Source: Rhizobium sp. 16-488-2b (GTDB lineage Bacteria > Pseudomonadota > Alphaproteobacteria > Rhizobiales > Rhizobiaceae). From it: DNA of 64,000 nucleotides. Below, piece by piece: positions 43,918 through 53,155 of the stretch. A program made the position numbers and the translations under genes. The notes below the pieces were generated by a model. It saw only the letters and a program-made list of their open reading frames with translations, had not been told where the DNA came from and did no database searches. Position 1 is the stretch's first letter, and every line of letters begins with the position of its first letter. The stretch is taken from assembly GCF_017741815.1 (NCBI RefSeq), contig NZ_JAGHMF010000031.1:1-64000 (forward strand). Reading direction: 5' to 3'.

Positions 43918-44505
43918 TCACAGCCCCTGGCACCATCCGTGTCGCGCCCCATCCCATGACCGGGCGAGGCCTTCCTTGATCAAAACATCGCCCAGCGAGT
44001 TGCCCGCGCGAGACACGGTTCGAAGTTTGCGTCCATACTTGTCCTCGTCACGGAACCCGGCCGCCAGAGAGAATTTTCCAGCGTTGAGCAGCGTCAACAG
44101 GCGGGATTTCGCCGCTTCACCTTTCATCCGTTCAGCCTCGCAGCGGGGCGGGCTGAGTTCAGGCGTATCGATATCGGCAATGCGGATTTTCTCGCCCCCG
44201 AACCAGAAGGTGTCGCCATCGACGATGCAGTTCGTCCGATGGCTGTCGCCGCACAACACGAATGGCGCAGACAGCATATCTTGCCCCGGCGTTCTGGCGA
44301 AGGCTGCGATGCTGTCGAGATGGCCGCTGCGCTCGAGATACAGCCAACCGGCGGCGCCGATCACCACGGCCCAGACAATCGCGGTCGGAATGCCTCTGCC
44401 GCGATCGGGACGGTGAAGACCCGGCGTCGAGCGCGACGCGTTGAAGCCGGCGCGATTGTTCGCGATCTTCCGGTTTTTCCTGAACGGTAAGACGTTCTTT
44501 TGCAC
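43918..44505 (-). CDS. Membrane-anchored thermonuclease-family (SNase-like) protein
   Basis: 195-aa protein with one N-terminal transmembrane segment (about 42-60: IPTAIVWAVVIGAAGWLYL) and a staphylococcal-nuclease-like domain: IVDGDTFWFGGEKIRIADIDTPEL supplies the catalytic Asp and Arg, and DKYGRKLRTV the second Arg. It is probably exported and anchored, cutting DNA or RNA outside the inner membrane. It follows traG on the same strand as in other rhizobial transfer regions. GTG at 44505 (or TTG one codon earlier) is the start, with GGGGGA upstream. Confidence 0.83.
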   Translation of the reverse strand: MQKNVLPFRKNRKIANNRAGFNASRSTPGLHRPDRGRGIPTAIVWAVVIGAAGWLYLERSGHLDSIAAFARTPGQDMLSAPFVLCGDSHRTNCIVDGDTFWFGGEKIRIADIDTPELSPPRCEAERMKGEAAKSRLLTLLNAGKFSLAAGFRDEDKYGRKLRTVSRAGNSLGDVLIKEGLARSWDGARHGWCQGL

Positions 44506-44587
44506 CAAGCTTTTATCCCCCTTCGCCAGCAGACGTTACAGTCGGTTTGGTTTCATCGGCGTTTACCGCAGGCGTCGAATTTGAAGC

Positions 44588-46516
44588 TTACTTCCCCCTT
44601 CCGCCGATCGCATGAAACCGGTTCTCGCCGACGCAGGCCCTCATATCAACCCGCCGGAACCAGATGGCCCGGCCGCATCTGAGCGGCGCATTGCCGGCTG
44701 TGAAGACGATCTGTTCGTCCGCCCGCATGCGTAGGACTTCGTGCGGCTGAATCAGCGGTCGAGCCGCGAGCTGCTTCGAGCGCGTTCGTGACGACCCTTT
44801 CGCTTGGAAACTGCGGCTGACCTGGTCGATCTCGACCGTGGTCATGCCGCAGCGTTTCGATATGTACTCGGCAGTCTCCGGATCGTTGATCGCGGCGAAC
44901 GAAATCCAGCTGGCACTCTCAAACCATTTGCTTGCTGCGTCCCGGCCGCCATAGGTCTCACGCATCTGGCCGATCGACTGATAAATCATCGTCAGCGTAA
45001 TCCCGTATTTGCGGCCGGCGTCGCGCGCGGTCTCGATGATCCGCATGTAGCCGAGGCGCGCGACCTCATCGAGCAGAAACAGCGCGCGCCCATTGAGCTG
45101 TCCGTCGCAATTGTAAATCGCATTCAGGAACGAGCCGATGATGACTCGCGCAAGACCCGAATGGGTCTCCAACGTCTTGAGGTCGATGTTGATGAAGACG
45201 TCGGTGTTTCCCGCGGCGATATCGCTGGTCGAGAATTTCTTTCCCGACACGAGGGCGGCATAGTTCGGATAGGAAAGCCAGTGCGTTTCCTTGACCGCAT
45301 TGGCATAGACGCCGGAGAAGGTTTCCGGCGTCATGTTGACGAAGGCGGCGACGTTCTCCTTCACGAAATCCGAGCCGGAATTGTCGTAGATGTCTTGCAG
45401 CCGCTTGCGCAATGTCGGCTCCGGCTCCGAGAGATTCATGCGCACCTGCCGAAGCGTCTGCTCCGTCTCATCCGTGTGACCAGACAAGCAGACATCGGCG
45501 ATGAGCGCCGTGAGCAACTGCAGCGCCGATGCGCGAAAGAAGTCGTCACGGACGCCGCGCGCGCCGCCGCTGTCGCTCATGATCCATGACGCGACGGAGG
45601 CGATATCCTCTTCCTTCGTTCCGCCGAAACGGCCGACCCAGTCCAGGACATTAAAGCCGATGTCTGGCTTCTTGGGATCGAGGACGAACACGTCTCTCCC
45701 CGCTCCGCCGCGATGCGCGGAGACCATCGGTGCGACCTCGTTCGACGGATCGAGCACGATCAATGTACCACCCCATTTGAGTGCCGTCGGGATCGTCACC
45801 GACGTTGTCTTGAAACCGCCGGAACCGGCAAAGACGATTCCGTGCGACGAGCCGAAAGAGCCATCGAAGCATAGTAACGGCGACTTGCCGCCGGCGCCCC
45901 AGGTTTCCGCGTTGTCGGATCGAAACGCTTGTGATGCAACGCTGTCCTTGTCGACCCGATAATGCTCGCCAATGACGATACCGCCAGTATCGGGAAACAG
46001 CTTCGCCGCTTCCGTCAGTTTCATCCAATCCGCTTCGCCATGGAGCGCCCGCTTGCCCTGAATGCGTTTCGGCTCGACACGTGCGAACGCCGCATTGCCG
46101 ATGAGCACAACGCGGAGTGCGAAGCAGGCACACATGAGTGCTACGCCCGCTCCGATCGCCGTTGCTGGATCGAGATAGACCAAGACCGACTTGTCGGCGT
46201 TAAGCGCCTTCGTGAAATCGGCAAGGCGCATCGTTTCGCGGGTAGCCGCGATCAGGATCGTCCCGCTGCATCCGGCAAGGACACCCCAACCTGCCTGCTT
46301 GACGTTGATCGAGCCGGCGCTCGCGAACAGGAACAGAATTCCGATCGCCGCACTGGCACCATAGGGCAAGGCGATCCCCGCCCGCCCCCATGCCAGTCGC
46401 GCAGCCTCGGTCTTGCCGAAGCCTGAAAGCCACTGCTCGATCCCGGTCATTCCGATGACGACCAGGATCATCAACGTCCCTGGCACGACGACGAGCGCAA
46501 TCCTATTGATCGTCAT
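44588..46516 (-). CDS. traG: Type IV coupling protein TraG (VirD4 family)
   Basis: 642-aa inner-membrane ATPase that links the relaxosome to the mating pore. Several N-terminal transmembrane segments (within about 1-150) precede the ATPase: Walker A-like GSGGFKTTS at about residue 230 and Walker B ALFLLDEVARLG. Length and sequence match Ti-type TraG. The start at 46516 overlaps the traD stop by 14 bases, so the two are coupled. Transcription runs traC-traD-traG-nuclease. Confidence 0.95.
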   Translation of the reverse strand: MTINRIALVVVPGTLMILVVIGMTGIEQWLSGFGKTEAARLAWGRAGIALPYGASAAIGILFLFASAGSINVKQAGWGVLAGCSGTILIAATRETMRLADFTKALNADKSVLVYLDPATAIGAGVALMCACFALRVVLIGNAAFARVEPKRIQGKRALHGEADWMKLTEAAKLFPDTGGIVIGEHYRVDKDSVASQAFRSDNAETWGAGGKSPLLCFDGSFGSSHGIVFAGSGGFKTTSVTIPTALKWGGTLIVLDPSNEVAPMVSAHRGGAGRDVFVLDPKKPDIGFNVLDWVGRFGGTKEEDIASVASWIMSDSGGARGVRDDFFRASALQLLTALIADVCLSGHTDETEQTLRQVRMNLSEPEPTLRKRLQDIYDNSGSDFVKENVAAFVNMTPETFSGVYANAVKETHWLSYPNYAALVSGKKFSTSDIAAGNTDVFINIDLKTLETHSGLARVIIGSFLNAIYNCDGQLNGRALFLLDEVARLGYMRIIETARDAGRKYGITLTMIYQSIGQMRETYGGRDAASKWFESASWISFAAINDPETAEYISKRCGMTTVEIDQVSRSFQAKGSSRTRSKQLAARPLIQPHEVLRMRADEQIVFTAGNAPLRCGRAIWFRRVDMRACVGENRFHAIGGRGK

Positions 46517-46718
46517 TGCCGAAGGCCTCCACGCCGATTGCCGTGAGCCTGGACCGCTCGCCCTCGTCGCCTTTGATCCGGCGGGCGGCATCGAGAAGCG
46601 CGCCCAGCAACAGCGCGCGCTTCTCGTAGCGCAGCCCGGCTTTGACGATCAGCCCGCCGAGCTCGATCTTTTCGCGCGTGTCCTTCTTGCGGGCATCGGA
46701 TGTCATCGTCCTCGCCAT
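46503..46718 (-). CDS. traD: TraD, conjugal transfer protein
   Basis: 71-aa protein matching Ti-type TraD (KKDTREKIELGGLIVKAGLRYEKRALLLGALLDAARR and EAFGND). The domain is a small helical plasmid family; the role in the relaxosome is unclear. ATG at 46718 gives the usual 71-aa length and starts four bases after the traC stop; ATG 46706 is possible. Confidence 0.9.
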   Translation of the reverse strand: MARTMTSDARKKDTREKIELGGLIVKAGLRYEKRALLLGALLDAARRIKGDEGERSRLTAIGVEAFGNDDQ

Positions 46719-46722
46719 GCGC

Positions 46723-47019
46723 TCAAGCCTCGCCAGCGCTGCCCGCGCCCGCGCCAGACGCGTCCTCCGTGGTCGACGCTTGTCCGCTGCTGTCGCCGGC
46801 GCCCTTCTTCCCTCCGGTCGTAGCGCCATGCCCTCCCCGAAATCGCTTGGTCAGTTGCTCAAACGCTGCCTGAAGTTCCGCCTCGTCGATTTCGATCTCG
46901 CCAAGGCCCGCCTTGAGCGCGACCCTACCTATCCGCTCGGCTTCCCTGGTCTCGGCGAGCTTGAGCTGTTCCTGCAGTTTTGCGATTTCGTCGCGGATTT
47001 TCGAGGAAGGCTTCTTCAT
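46723..47019 (-). CDS. traC: TraC, conjugal transfer relaxosome accessory protein
   Basis: 98-aa protein like Ti-plasmid TraC: N-terminal coiled-coil (SKIRDEIAKLQEQLKLAETREAERIGRVALKAGL), a short FEQLTKRF stretch, then a Gly/Ala/Ser-rich tail. TraC helps TraA at oriT. It diverges from traA across the oriT region and leads the traCDG operon. Confidence 0.88.
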   Translation of the reverse strand: MKKPSSKIRDEIAKLQEQLKLAETREAERIGRVALKAGLGEIEIDEAELQAAFEQLTKRFRGGHGATTGGKKGAGDSSGQASTTEDASGAGAGSAGEA

Positions 47020-47072
47020 GTCCGATCGTCTCCTGGGTGAGAAAGCTTGTCTTTCGAACCCAGTTTTTCGGA

Positions 47073-47096
47073 ACAGAGTGCGGAACGCACTACTGT
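47073..47096. promoter_or_regulatory. Dyad in the traC-traA intergenic region (possible tra box)
   Basis: ACAG-AGTGCG-GAA-CGCACT-A-CTGT, a symmetric element 54 bases before traC and about 65 bases from the oriT. In Ti plasmids one TraR-binding tra box sits in this gap and drives both divergent operons. The sequence is not the classical tra box, so assignment rests on position and symmetry. Confidence 0.4.
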
Positions 47097-47159
47097 GAAT
47101 CCTACAATCGCCAAGGGCGATGCTTTCGGGAATGATCCCGGCCGTTCCGAAGGAGCGGC

Positions 47160-47200
47160 TTCCAAGGGCGCAATTATACGTCGCTGGCGCGACGTGTTGC
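47160..47200. other. oriT: Origin of transfer (oriT), Ti/RSF1010-like nick region
   Basis: CCAAGGGCGCAATTATA is the Ti-type nick region; AGGGCGCA is shared with the nic site of RSF1010-type plasmids. It is followed by the dyad ACGTCGC-TGGC-GCGACGT (47178-47195), the expected TraA recognition arm. Location between divergent traC and traA is the same as on Ti plasmids. Confidence 0.87.
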
Positions 47201-47273
47201 TGAGAGAGGCTGGTGGGGCCGCCGCTCCTGACGAACCCTTTGATTTCGTTCGCAACCGGGAAAGAATTCCGCC

Positions 47274-50200
47274 GTGGCCGTCCCTCACTTCTCCGTCAGC
47301 GTCGTCGCCCGTGGCTCCGGCCGCAGCGCCGTCCTGTCGGCGGCCTACCGGCACTGCGCCAAGATGGAGTTTGAGCGGGAAGCCCGGACGATCGACTACA
47401 CGCGAAAACAGGGGCTCCTGCATGAGGAGTTTGTGATCCCCGCCGACGCGCCGGATTGGGTTCGCAGCATGATTGCCGATCGCTCGGTGGCCGGCGCATC
47501 CGAGGCCTTCTGGAACAAAGTGGAGGGCTTCGAGAAGCGATCCGACGCGCAGCTCGCCAAGGACGTCACCATAGCCCTGCCGCTTGAGCTGACGGCGGAG
47601 CAGAACATCGCGCTCATGCGCGACTTTGTGGAGCGGCACATCACCGCGGACGGCATGGTCGCCGACTGGGTCTATCACGACGCCCCCGGCAATCCCCACG
47701 TCCACCTCATGATCACATTGCGCCCGCTGACCGAAGACGGTTTTGGTTCGAAGAAGGTCGCGGTGCTCGGCCCGGATGGCAAGCCAATCCGAAATGACGC
47801 CGGCAAAATCGTCTATCAGCTGTGGGCCGGTGGCACTGAGGATTTCAATGCGTTTCGCGACGGCTGGTTCACCTGCCAGAACAGGCATCTGGCGCTTGCG
47901 GGTCTCGACATCCGCATCGATGGCCGTTCCTTCGAAAAGCAGGGTATCGACCTCGAGCCAACCATTCACCTCGGCGTCGGCGCTAAAGCCATCGAGCGCA
48001 AGGCCGAGCAATCCAACCACAAGTCGGAGACCTCGACTCCCAAACTCGAACGCATCGAGCTTCAGGAGGAGCGCCGTTGCGAGAACGCCCGCCGCATCCA
48101 GCACCGTCCGGAGATCGTGCTCGACCTGATCACGCGGGAGAAGAGCGTCTTCGACGAACGCGATGTTGCGAAGGTGTTGTATCGCTATATCGACGATGTC
48201 GCTCTGTTCCAAAGTCTGATGGTCCGCATTCTGCAAAGTCCGGAAGCGCTCCGGCTCGAACGCGAGCGGATCAACTTTGCGACAGGTATTCGGACCCCCG
48301 CGAAGCACACCACGCGCGAGATGATCCGGCTTGAAGCCGAGATGGCCAATCGCGCGATCTGGCTCTCCGGTCGCGCCTCCCATGGCGTCCATGAGGCGGT
48401 GCTGCAGGCGACCTTTGCGCGCCATTCCCATCTGTCGGATGAGCAGCGAACGGCAATCGAGCATATCGCCGGGGCCACGCGGATCGCCGCCGTCATCGGC
48501 CGTGCGGGCGCCGGCAAGACCACGATGATGAAGGCTGCGCGCGAGGCATGGGAAGCAGCAGGCTATCGTGTCGTCGGCGGCGCCTTGGCGGGCAAAGCGG
48601 CCGAGGGATTGGAGAAGGAAGCGGGCATCGGCTCCCGCACATTGTCGTCGTGGGAGCTTCGCTGGAACCAGGGTCGCAACCAGCTCGACCACAAGACGGT
48701 GTTCGTGCTGGACGAGGCCGGCATGGTGTCGTCACGGCAGATGGCGCTGTTGGTCGAAGCCGTCACCAAGGCCGGCGCCAAACTCGTACTTGTCGGCGAT
48801 CCGGAACAGCTTCAACCGATCGAAGCGGGTGCCGCCTTCCGCGCCATTGCCGATCGCATCGGCTATGCAGAACTCGAAACAATCTATCGTCAGCGCCAAC
48901 AATGGATGCGCGATGCCTCGCTCAATCTCGCTCGTGGCAATATCCGCAAGGCTGTCGACGCCTACACCGCTCATGGTCGAATGATTGGTTTGAGACTGAA
49001 GGACGACGCGGTCGAAAGCCTGATCGCAGCGTGGGACCGCGACTACGACCCTTCGAAGACCAGCCTGATTCTCGCACACCTCCGCCGCGACGTCCGAATG
49101 CTTAACGATATGGCGCGCGCCAAGCTGGTCGACCGCGGTGTCGTCGAAGACGGATTACCGTTCAAGACCGAGGACGGAACCCGCATGTTTGCCACAGGCG
49201 ACCAGATCGTGTTCCTCAAGAACGAGGGCAGCCTTGGCGTCAAAAACGGCATGCTCGCAAAGGTGCTTGAAGCCGCACCTGGCAGGATCTTTGCGGAGAT
49301 TGGTGACGGCGTGCACCGCCGCCAGGTCACGATCGAGCAGCGCTTCTATAACAGCCTCGATCACGGCTATGCGACGACGATCCACAAGAGCCAGGGCGCG
49401 ACGGTCGACCGGGTGAAGGTGCTTGCTTCCCTCTCGTTGGACCGGCATCTCACCTATGTGGCTATGACGCGCCATCGTGAGGATCTCGCCGTCTACTACG
49501 GCAGTCGGTCGTTCGCCAAATCCGGCGGCCTCATCCCGATCCTGTCGCGTCGCAACGCCAAGGAGACGACCCTCGATTACGAGAAGGCGTCGTTCTACGC
49601 CCAAGCGCTGCGCTTTGCGGAAGCGCGGGGCCTTCATCTTGTCAACGTCGCCCGCACGATCGCACACGATCGCCTCCAATGGGCCGTCCGGCAAAGCTCG
49701 AGGCTCGCCGACCTCGGCGCCCGACTTGCCGCCATCGGCGCGGCAATCGGACTGGTCCGTGGCGGCAACAACCAATCCATCCCGAACACGATCAAGGAGG
49801 CCAAGCCCATGGTGTCAGGTATCACCACCTTCCCGAAATCGCTTGAGCAGGCTGTCGAGGACAAGCTCGCCGCCGATCCCGGGCTCAAGAAGCAATGGGA
49901 GGACGTCTCGACCCGCTTCCAGCTCGTCTACGCGAAGCCGGAAGCTGCCTTCAAGGCGATCAATGTCGATACCATGTTGAAGGACCAGTCGGTCGCGCAG
50001 TCCATCCTGGCAAGGATTGCCGGCGAGCCAGAGAGCTTTGGCGCGCTCAAGGGCAAGACCGGTCTTCTCGCCAGCCGTGGCGACAAGCAAGACCGGGAAA
50101 AAGCGGTCGCCAATGTGCCGGCGCTCGTCCGAAATCTTGAACGTTACCTTCGTGAGCTGGCCGAGGCCGAATTGAAACATGAGACGGAGGAGCGCGCGGT

Positions 50201-50600
50201 CCGGCTCAAGGTTTCGGTCGACATCCCGGCGCTCTCACCATCTGCCAAACAAACGCTCGAACGCGTTCGTGATGCGATCGATCGCAACGATCTCCCGGCT
50301 GGCCTCGAATACGCGCTCGCCGACAAAATGGTGAAGGCAGAACTCGAAGGTTTCGCCAAGGCGGTTTCCGAACGTTTCGGGGAACGGACCTTCCTGCCTT
50401 TGGCTGCGAAAGACACGAGCGGCAAGACTTTCGAGACCGTCACAGCAGGAATGACGGCCGGCCAGAAGGCGGAGGTCCAGTCTGCGTGGAATTCCATGCG
50501 GACGGTCCAGCAACTTGCTGCTCATGAACGGACGACCGAAGCGCTTAAACAGGCGGAGACGATGCGTCAGACGAAGAGCCAAGGGCTCTCCCTGAAATGA
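47274..50600 (+). CDS. traA: TraA, relaxase/helicase of conjugal transfer (MOBQ)
   Basis: 1,108-aa protein. The N-terminal MobA/MobL-type relaxase (about 1-240: AVPHFSVSVVARGSGRSAVLSAAYR, HDAPGNPHVHLMITLR with the metal-binding His cluster) nicks oriT; the middle holds a RecD/TraA-like helicase (IGRAGAGKTTMM Walker A at about 405, VLDEAGMVSS Walker B, late YATTIHKSQGATVDRV). The C-terminus resembles the BID/Ti_TraA tail used as transport signal. The start is GTG at 47274. It begins the traA-F-B-H operon. Confidence 0.95.
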   Translation: MAVPHFSVSVVARGSGRSAVLSAAYRHCAKMEFEREARTIDYTRKQGLLHEEFVIPADAPDWVRSMIADRSVAGASEAFWNKVEGFEKRSDAQLAKDVTIALPLELTAEQNIALMRDFVERHITADGMVADWVYHDAPGNPHVHLMITLRPLTEDGFGSKKVAVLGPDGKPIRNDAGKIVYQLWAGGTEDFNAFRDGWFTCQNRHLALAGLDIRIDGRSFEKQGIDLEPTIHLGVGAKAIERKAEQSNHKSETSTPKLERIELQEERRCENARRIQHRPEIVLDLITREKSVFDERDVAKVLYRYIDDVALFQSLMVRILQSPEALRLERERINFATGIRTPAKHTTREMIRLEAEMANRAIWLSGRASHGVHEAVLQATFARHSHLSDEQRTAIEHIAGATRIAAVIGRAGAGKTTMMKAAREAWEAAGYRVVGGALAGKAAEGLEKEAGIGSRTLSSWELRWNQGRNQLDHKTVFVLDEAGMVSSRQMALLVEAVTKAGAKLVLVGDPEQLQPIEAGAAFRAIADRIGYAELETIYRQRQQWMRDASLNLARGNIRKAVDAYTAHGRMIGLRLKDDAVESLIAAWDRDYDPSKTSLILAHLRRDVRMLNDMARAKLVDRGVVEDGLPFKTEDGTRMFATGDQIVFLKNEGSLGVKNGMLAKVLEAAPGRIFAEIGDGVHRRQVTIEQRFYNSLDHGYATTIHKSQGATVDRVKVLASLSLDRHLTYVAMTRHREDLAVYYGSRSFAKSGGLIPILSRRNAKETTLDYEKASFYAQALRFAEARGLHLVNVARTIAHDRLQWAVRQSSRLADLGARLAAIGAAIGLVRGGNNQSIPNTIKEAKPMVSGITTFPKSLEQAVEDKLAADPGLKKQWEDVSTRFQLVYAKPEAAFKAINVDTMLKDQSVAQSILARIAGEPESFGALKGKTGLLASRGDKQDREKAVANVPALVRNLERYLRELAEAELKHETEERAVRLKVSVDIPALSPSAKQTLERVRDAIDRNDLPAGLEYALADKMVKAELEGFAKAVSERFGERTFLPLAAKDTSGKTFETVTAGMTAGQKAEVQSAWNSMRTVQQLAAHERTTEALKQAETMRQTKSQGLSLK

Positions 50601-51163
50601 CGGCGGGAACTGGAACGCGCCGGTCGATGACTACGCAGCAGCGACGAGCCGTTGTGGTTCTGCCGATGGCGGCAGTGGCCGCCATCCTGCTGGTGGTGAC
50701 TGCCGTCGTCGGCGGCTACCGCATCAATCTGACACCGAGCGAGCCACTCGGCCTGTGGCGCATTATGCCGCTTCATCGACCGGCAGCGGTCGGCGACCTC
50801 CTGTTCATCTGCCCGCCGGAAACGGCGGCAATGCGGGCAGCGAGGGCTCGCGGCTATCTCCGTTCCGGTTCCTGCCCGGGTGGGGTCGCACCGTTGATCA
50901 AGACAGTGATCGCCGTCGCAGGACAACACGTCGAAATCGGCGCCAGCGTAAACGTGGAAGGTCGGGAAGTTCCCTCTTCCAGTCTTGCCCAACGAGACGG
51001 AAAGGGACGGCCGTTGGCGCCGTTTATGAGCGGCACCATACCGCCTGGATATGTCTTTCTGCATTCCGCGTTCCCCGGCTCCTACGATTCCCGATACTTC
51101 GGTCCGGTGCCTACTCCGGGGATTCTCGGTCTGGCGCAGGAGGTCCTCACCTATGCGCCGTGA
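50597..51163 (+). CDS. traF: TraF, pilin-processing S26-type peptidase
   Basis: 188-aa membrane protein of the signal-peptidase-like TraF family that matures and cyclises the TrbC pilin. One TM segment (about 20-40), catalytic Ser in NLTPSEPLGLWRI (about 47) and Lys in PLIKTVIAV. ATGA overlap with traA shows coupling; traB overlaps its end. Confidence 0.93.
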   Translation: MTAGTGTRRSMTTQQRRAVVVLPMAAVAAILLVVTAVVGGYRINLTPSEPLGLWRIMPLHRPAAVGDLLFICPPETAAMRAARARGYLRSGSCPGGVAPLIKTVIAVAGQHVEIGASVNVEGREVPSSSLAQRDGKGRPLAPFMSGTIPPGYVFLHSAFPGSYDSRYFGPVPTPGILGLAQEVLTYAP

Positions 51164-52316
51164 TTACCTTCGGCCGGCGCTGCTGATATTCGCTTCGATC
51201 GCGATCGGCGTAGTGGGCTGGAGCGGCCATGTGTTGCTTCTACCCGTCGCGCTGGGGTTTCCGCTTCTGTGGTCGATCTCGCGAACGAGATTTGTGGCGG
51301 CACTTGTCTCTGCCGGATATTTCCTGGCAGCAGCACGTGGTTTGCCGCAAGGCGTAGCGGCGTTCTATTCGTCGGACATCTGGCCGGGCCTTCTGCTTTG
51401 GCTGTGTGCGTCTTTGAGCTTCGTTGCCGTGCATACGGTCGTCTGGACGGAGAACAGCGGAGTTCGTCCGTTTCGCTATCTTCTGGCAGCCATCATCATG
51501 TCGATCCCGCCTTTCGGTATCACGGGCTGGGCGCATCCTGTCACCGCCGCGGGTGTTCTGTTCCCAGGGTGGGGATGGTGGGGACTTGGGCTTATGACAG
51601 CTGGCCTTGCGGGCCTCGTAACCCGCATCTGGCCAGCTGTCGCCATCGCCTTCGCAGGCCTTTGGCTGTGGTCCGCCGCATCGTGGACCGAGCCGGGTCT
51701 ACCCAATGGCTGGCGCGGTGTCGACCTCGAATTGGGCGCTTCGCTCGGTCGGGACGCCGGTCTTCACCGCCAGCGTGACCTGATCGCAACGGTGCGGAAT
51801 GCGGCCAGCGATGGCGCACGCTTTGTGGTGCTGCCGGAAACTGCGCTCGGTTTCTGGACACCGACCGTGGCGCGGCTTTGGACGAGCGCGTCCGGCGATA
51901 CCGATGCGACGGTCATCGCCGGCGCAACGGTGCTCGATGCCGCCGGCTACGACAATGTCCTCGTCGCGATCGACAGGAAGGGCGGCCGCATCCTTTATCG
52001 CGAACGTATGCCGGTTCCCGGATCGATGTGGCAACCGTGGCGGTCCTGGTTCGGGGAAAGTGGCGGCGCAAGGGCGGATTTTTTTGCGAATCCGGTCGTC
52101 CCGATCGGTGCCAGCCGGGCAGCGCCGCTGATCTGCTACGAGCAACTGATCGTTTGGCCGATCCTTCAGTCCATACTCCACGATCCGGATTTTGTCGTCG
52201 CCGTGGGAAACGGATGGTGGACCGAAGGGACGTCGATTGTCGCCATTCAGCGCGCCTCTGCCACCGCATGGGCAACGCTCTTCGGAAAACCGCTTGTTAT
52301 TGCCTTCAACACCTGA
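51153..52316 (+). CDS. traB: TraB, conjugal transfer protein with nitrilase-like domain
   Basis: 387-aa protein. Five to six hydrophobic segments occupy the first ~200 residues; the second half is a carbon-nitrogen hydrolase-like domain similar to apolipoprotein N-acyltransferase (FVVLPETALGFW, ICYEQLIVWP, VAVGNGWWTEGTS: Glu, Cys-Tyr-Glu and Asn blocks). Ti-type TraB raises transfer efficiency. The ATG at 51153 has GCAGGAGG upstream; a longer open frame exists but lacks support. Confidence 0.9.
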   Translation: MRRDYLRPALLIFASIAIGVVGWSGHVLLLPVALGFPLLWSISRTRFVAALVSAGYFLAAARGLPQGVAAFYSSDIWPGLLLWLCASLSFVAVHTVVWTENSGVRPFRYLLAAIIMSIPPFGITGWAHPVTAAGVLFPGWGWWGLGLMTAGLAGLVTRIWPAVAIAFAGLWLWSAASWTEPGLPNGWRGVDLELGASLGRDAGLHRQRDLIATVRNAASDGARFVVLPETALGFWTPTVARLWTSASGDTDATVIAGATVLDAAGYDNVLVAIDRKGGRILYRERMPVPGSMWQPWRSWFGESGGARADFFANPVVPIGASRAAPLICYEQLIVWPILQSILHDPDFVVAVGNGWWTEGTSIVAIQRASATAWATLFGKPLVIAFNT

Positions 52317-52332
52317 CTGCCTAGGAGACACC

Positions 52333-52950
52333 ATGCTCGACGCCGCCCTGATAAAAGAATGCGCAGACCCTTCCCTCAAGCCCGCGATCGTCGAGCAGTT
52401 CGTGATGGCAGCGGGCTCGGATGATCCCCTCGCCGTTACCGTCAAATCGGGCGGCCGATTGATACTCGTTCCGAAAGCGGCATCGACTGAGGAGGCGCTG
52501 GCAATCGTACGCCAATATGCTGGTCAGGCCGTCGTCCGCGTCGGCCTGACGCAGTTTCCCGCTGGGGTTGGAGTCAAGGAAGCGACCGATTTGAAGCCCG
52601 ATTTAGTCGACCCCTGCCAGAATCTTCGCAAAGGCACGGCGATGTTCGCCAAGGTCCTCAGGATCGTTGCGAAATGGTATGGCAACCCCACGAGCAAAGA
52701 CGTCTTCCCGCAGATTTTTGAGGATGCGGTTTACGCATGGAAAACCGGTGAGTTCGAGGGCGTGAGCGTGTTTCAGGCGGAGGATCCAGGAACAACGGTT
52801 GGTGTTTCGCAGCAAAGTAGAGAGAAGATCCCCGCCGAGGAGGGGGAGGACGTTGACGCAAAAGCAAGAGAGGAACAGCCAGAGGCGGAGCAGGATGCTG
52901 GGCGCGCGGGGATACGGATCGATCTGTCGCGCATTGGTGGTCAGCAATAG
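52333..52950 (+). CDS. traH: TraH, conjugal transfer protein
   Basis: 205-aa protein matching Ti-type TraH (MLDAALIKECADPSLKPAIVEQFV; VRVGLTQFPAGVGV). It probably folds in the N-terminal 130 residues; the acidic C-terminal tail is low-complexity. AGGAGA precedes the ATG. It is the last gene of the traA operon, ahead of the 24-bp repeat array. Confidence 0.88.
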   Translation: MLDAALIKECADPSLKPAIVEQFVMAAGSDDPLAVTVKSGGRLILVPKAASTEEALAIVRQYAGQAVVRVGLTQFPAGVGVKEATDLKPDLVDPCQNLRKGTAMFAKVLRIVAKWYGNPTSKDVFPQIFEDAVYAWKTGEFEGVSVFQAEDPGTTVGVSQQSREKIPAEEGEDVDAKAREEQPEAEQDAGRAGIRIDLSRIGGQQ

Positions 52951-52972
52951 CATTGAGTTCAAGGCGGAATCT

Positions 52973-53140
52973 TAGTTTGAGTCCAATGCATAAAATTAGT
53001 GGGACTCAAACGCATTAAACTAGTGCGATTCAAAAGCGTGAAACTAGTGTGACTAAAATGCAGGATATTAGTGTTTGTCAAAGGCGTCAAATTAGTGCAA
53101 CAACAATGCACGGAAGTAGTGGTCCACTACTCACACATCG
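52973..53140. repeat. Seven tandem imperfect 24-bp repeats
   Basis: TAGT recurs exactly every 24 bases at 52973, 52997, 53021, 53045, 53069, 53093 and 53117. The unit begins TAGTG, then usually has a CAAA-type block in the middle and GC-A at about position 16. The last unit ends in the dyad TAGTGG-T-CCACTA. The array is AT-rich within GC-rich flanks and ends 15 bases before the Fic gene. It looks like an iteron or multi-operator array; all three frames carry stops. Confidence 0.8.
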
Positions 53141-53155
53141 TCGCCGGAGGCCAAC

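Noticed and set aside
52973..53140. CRISPR array
   Set aside because: There are no unique spacers: the 24-bp units are contiguous and degenerate, and no cas gene is present.
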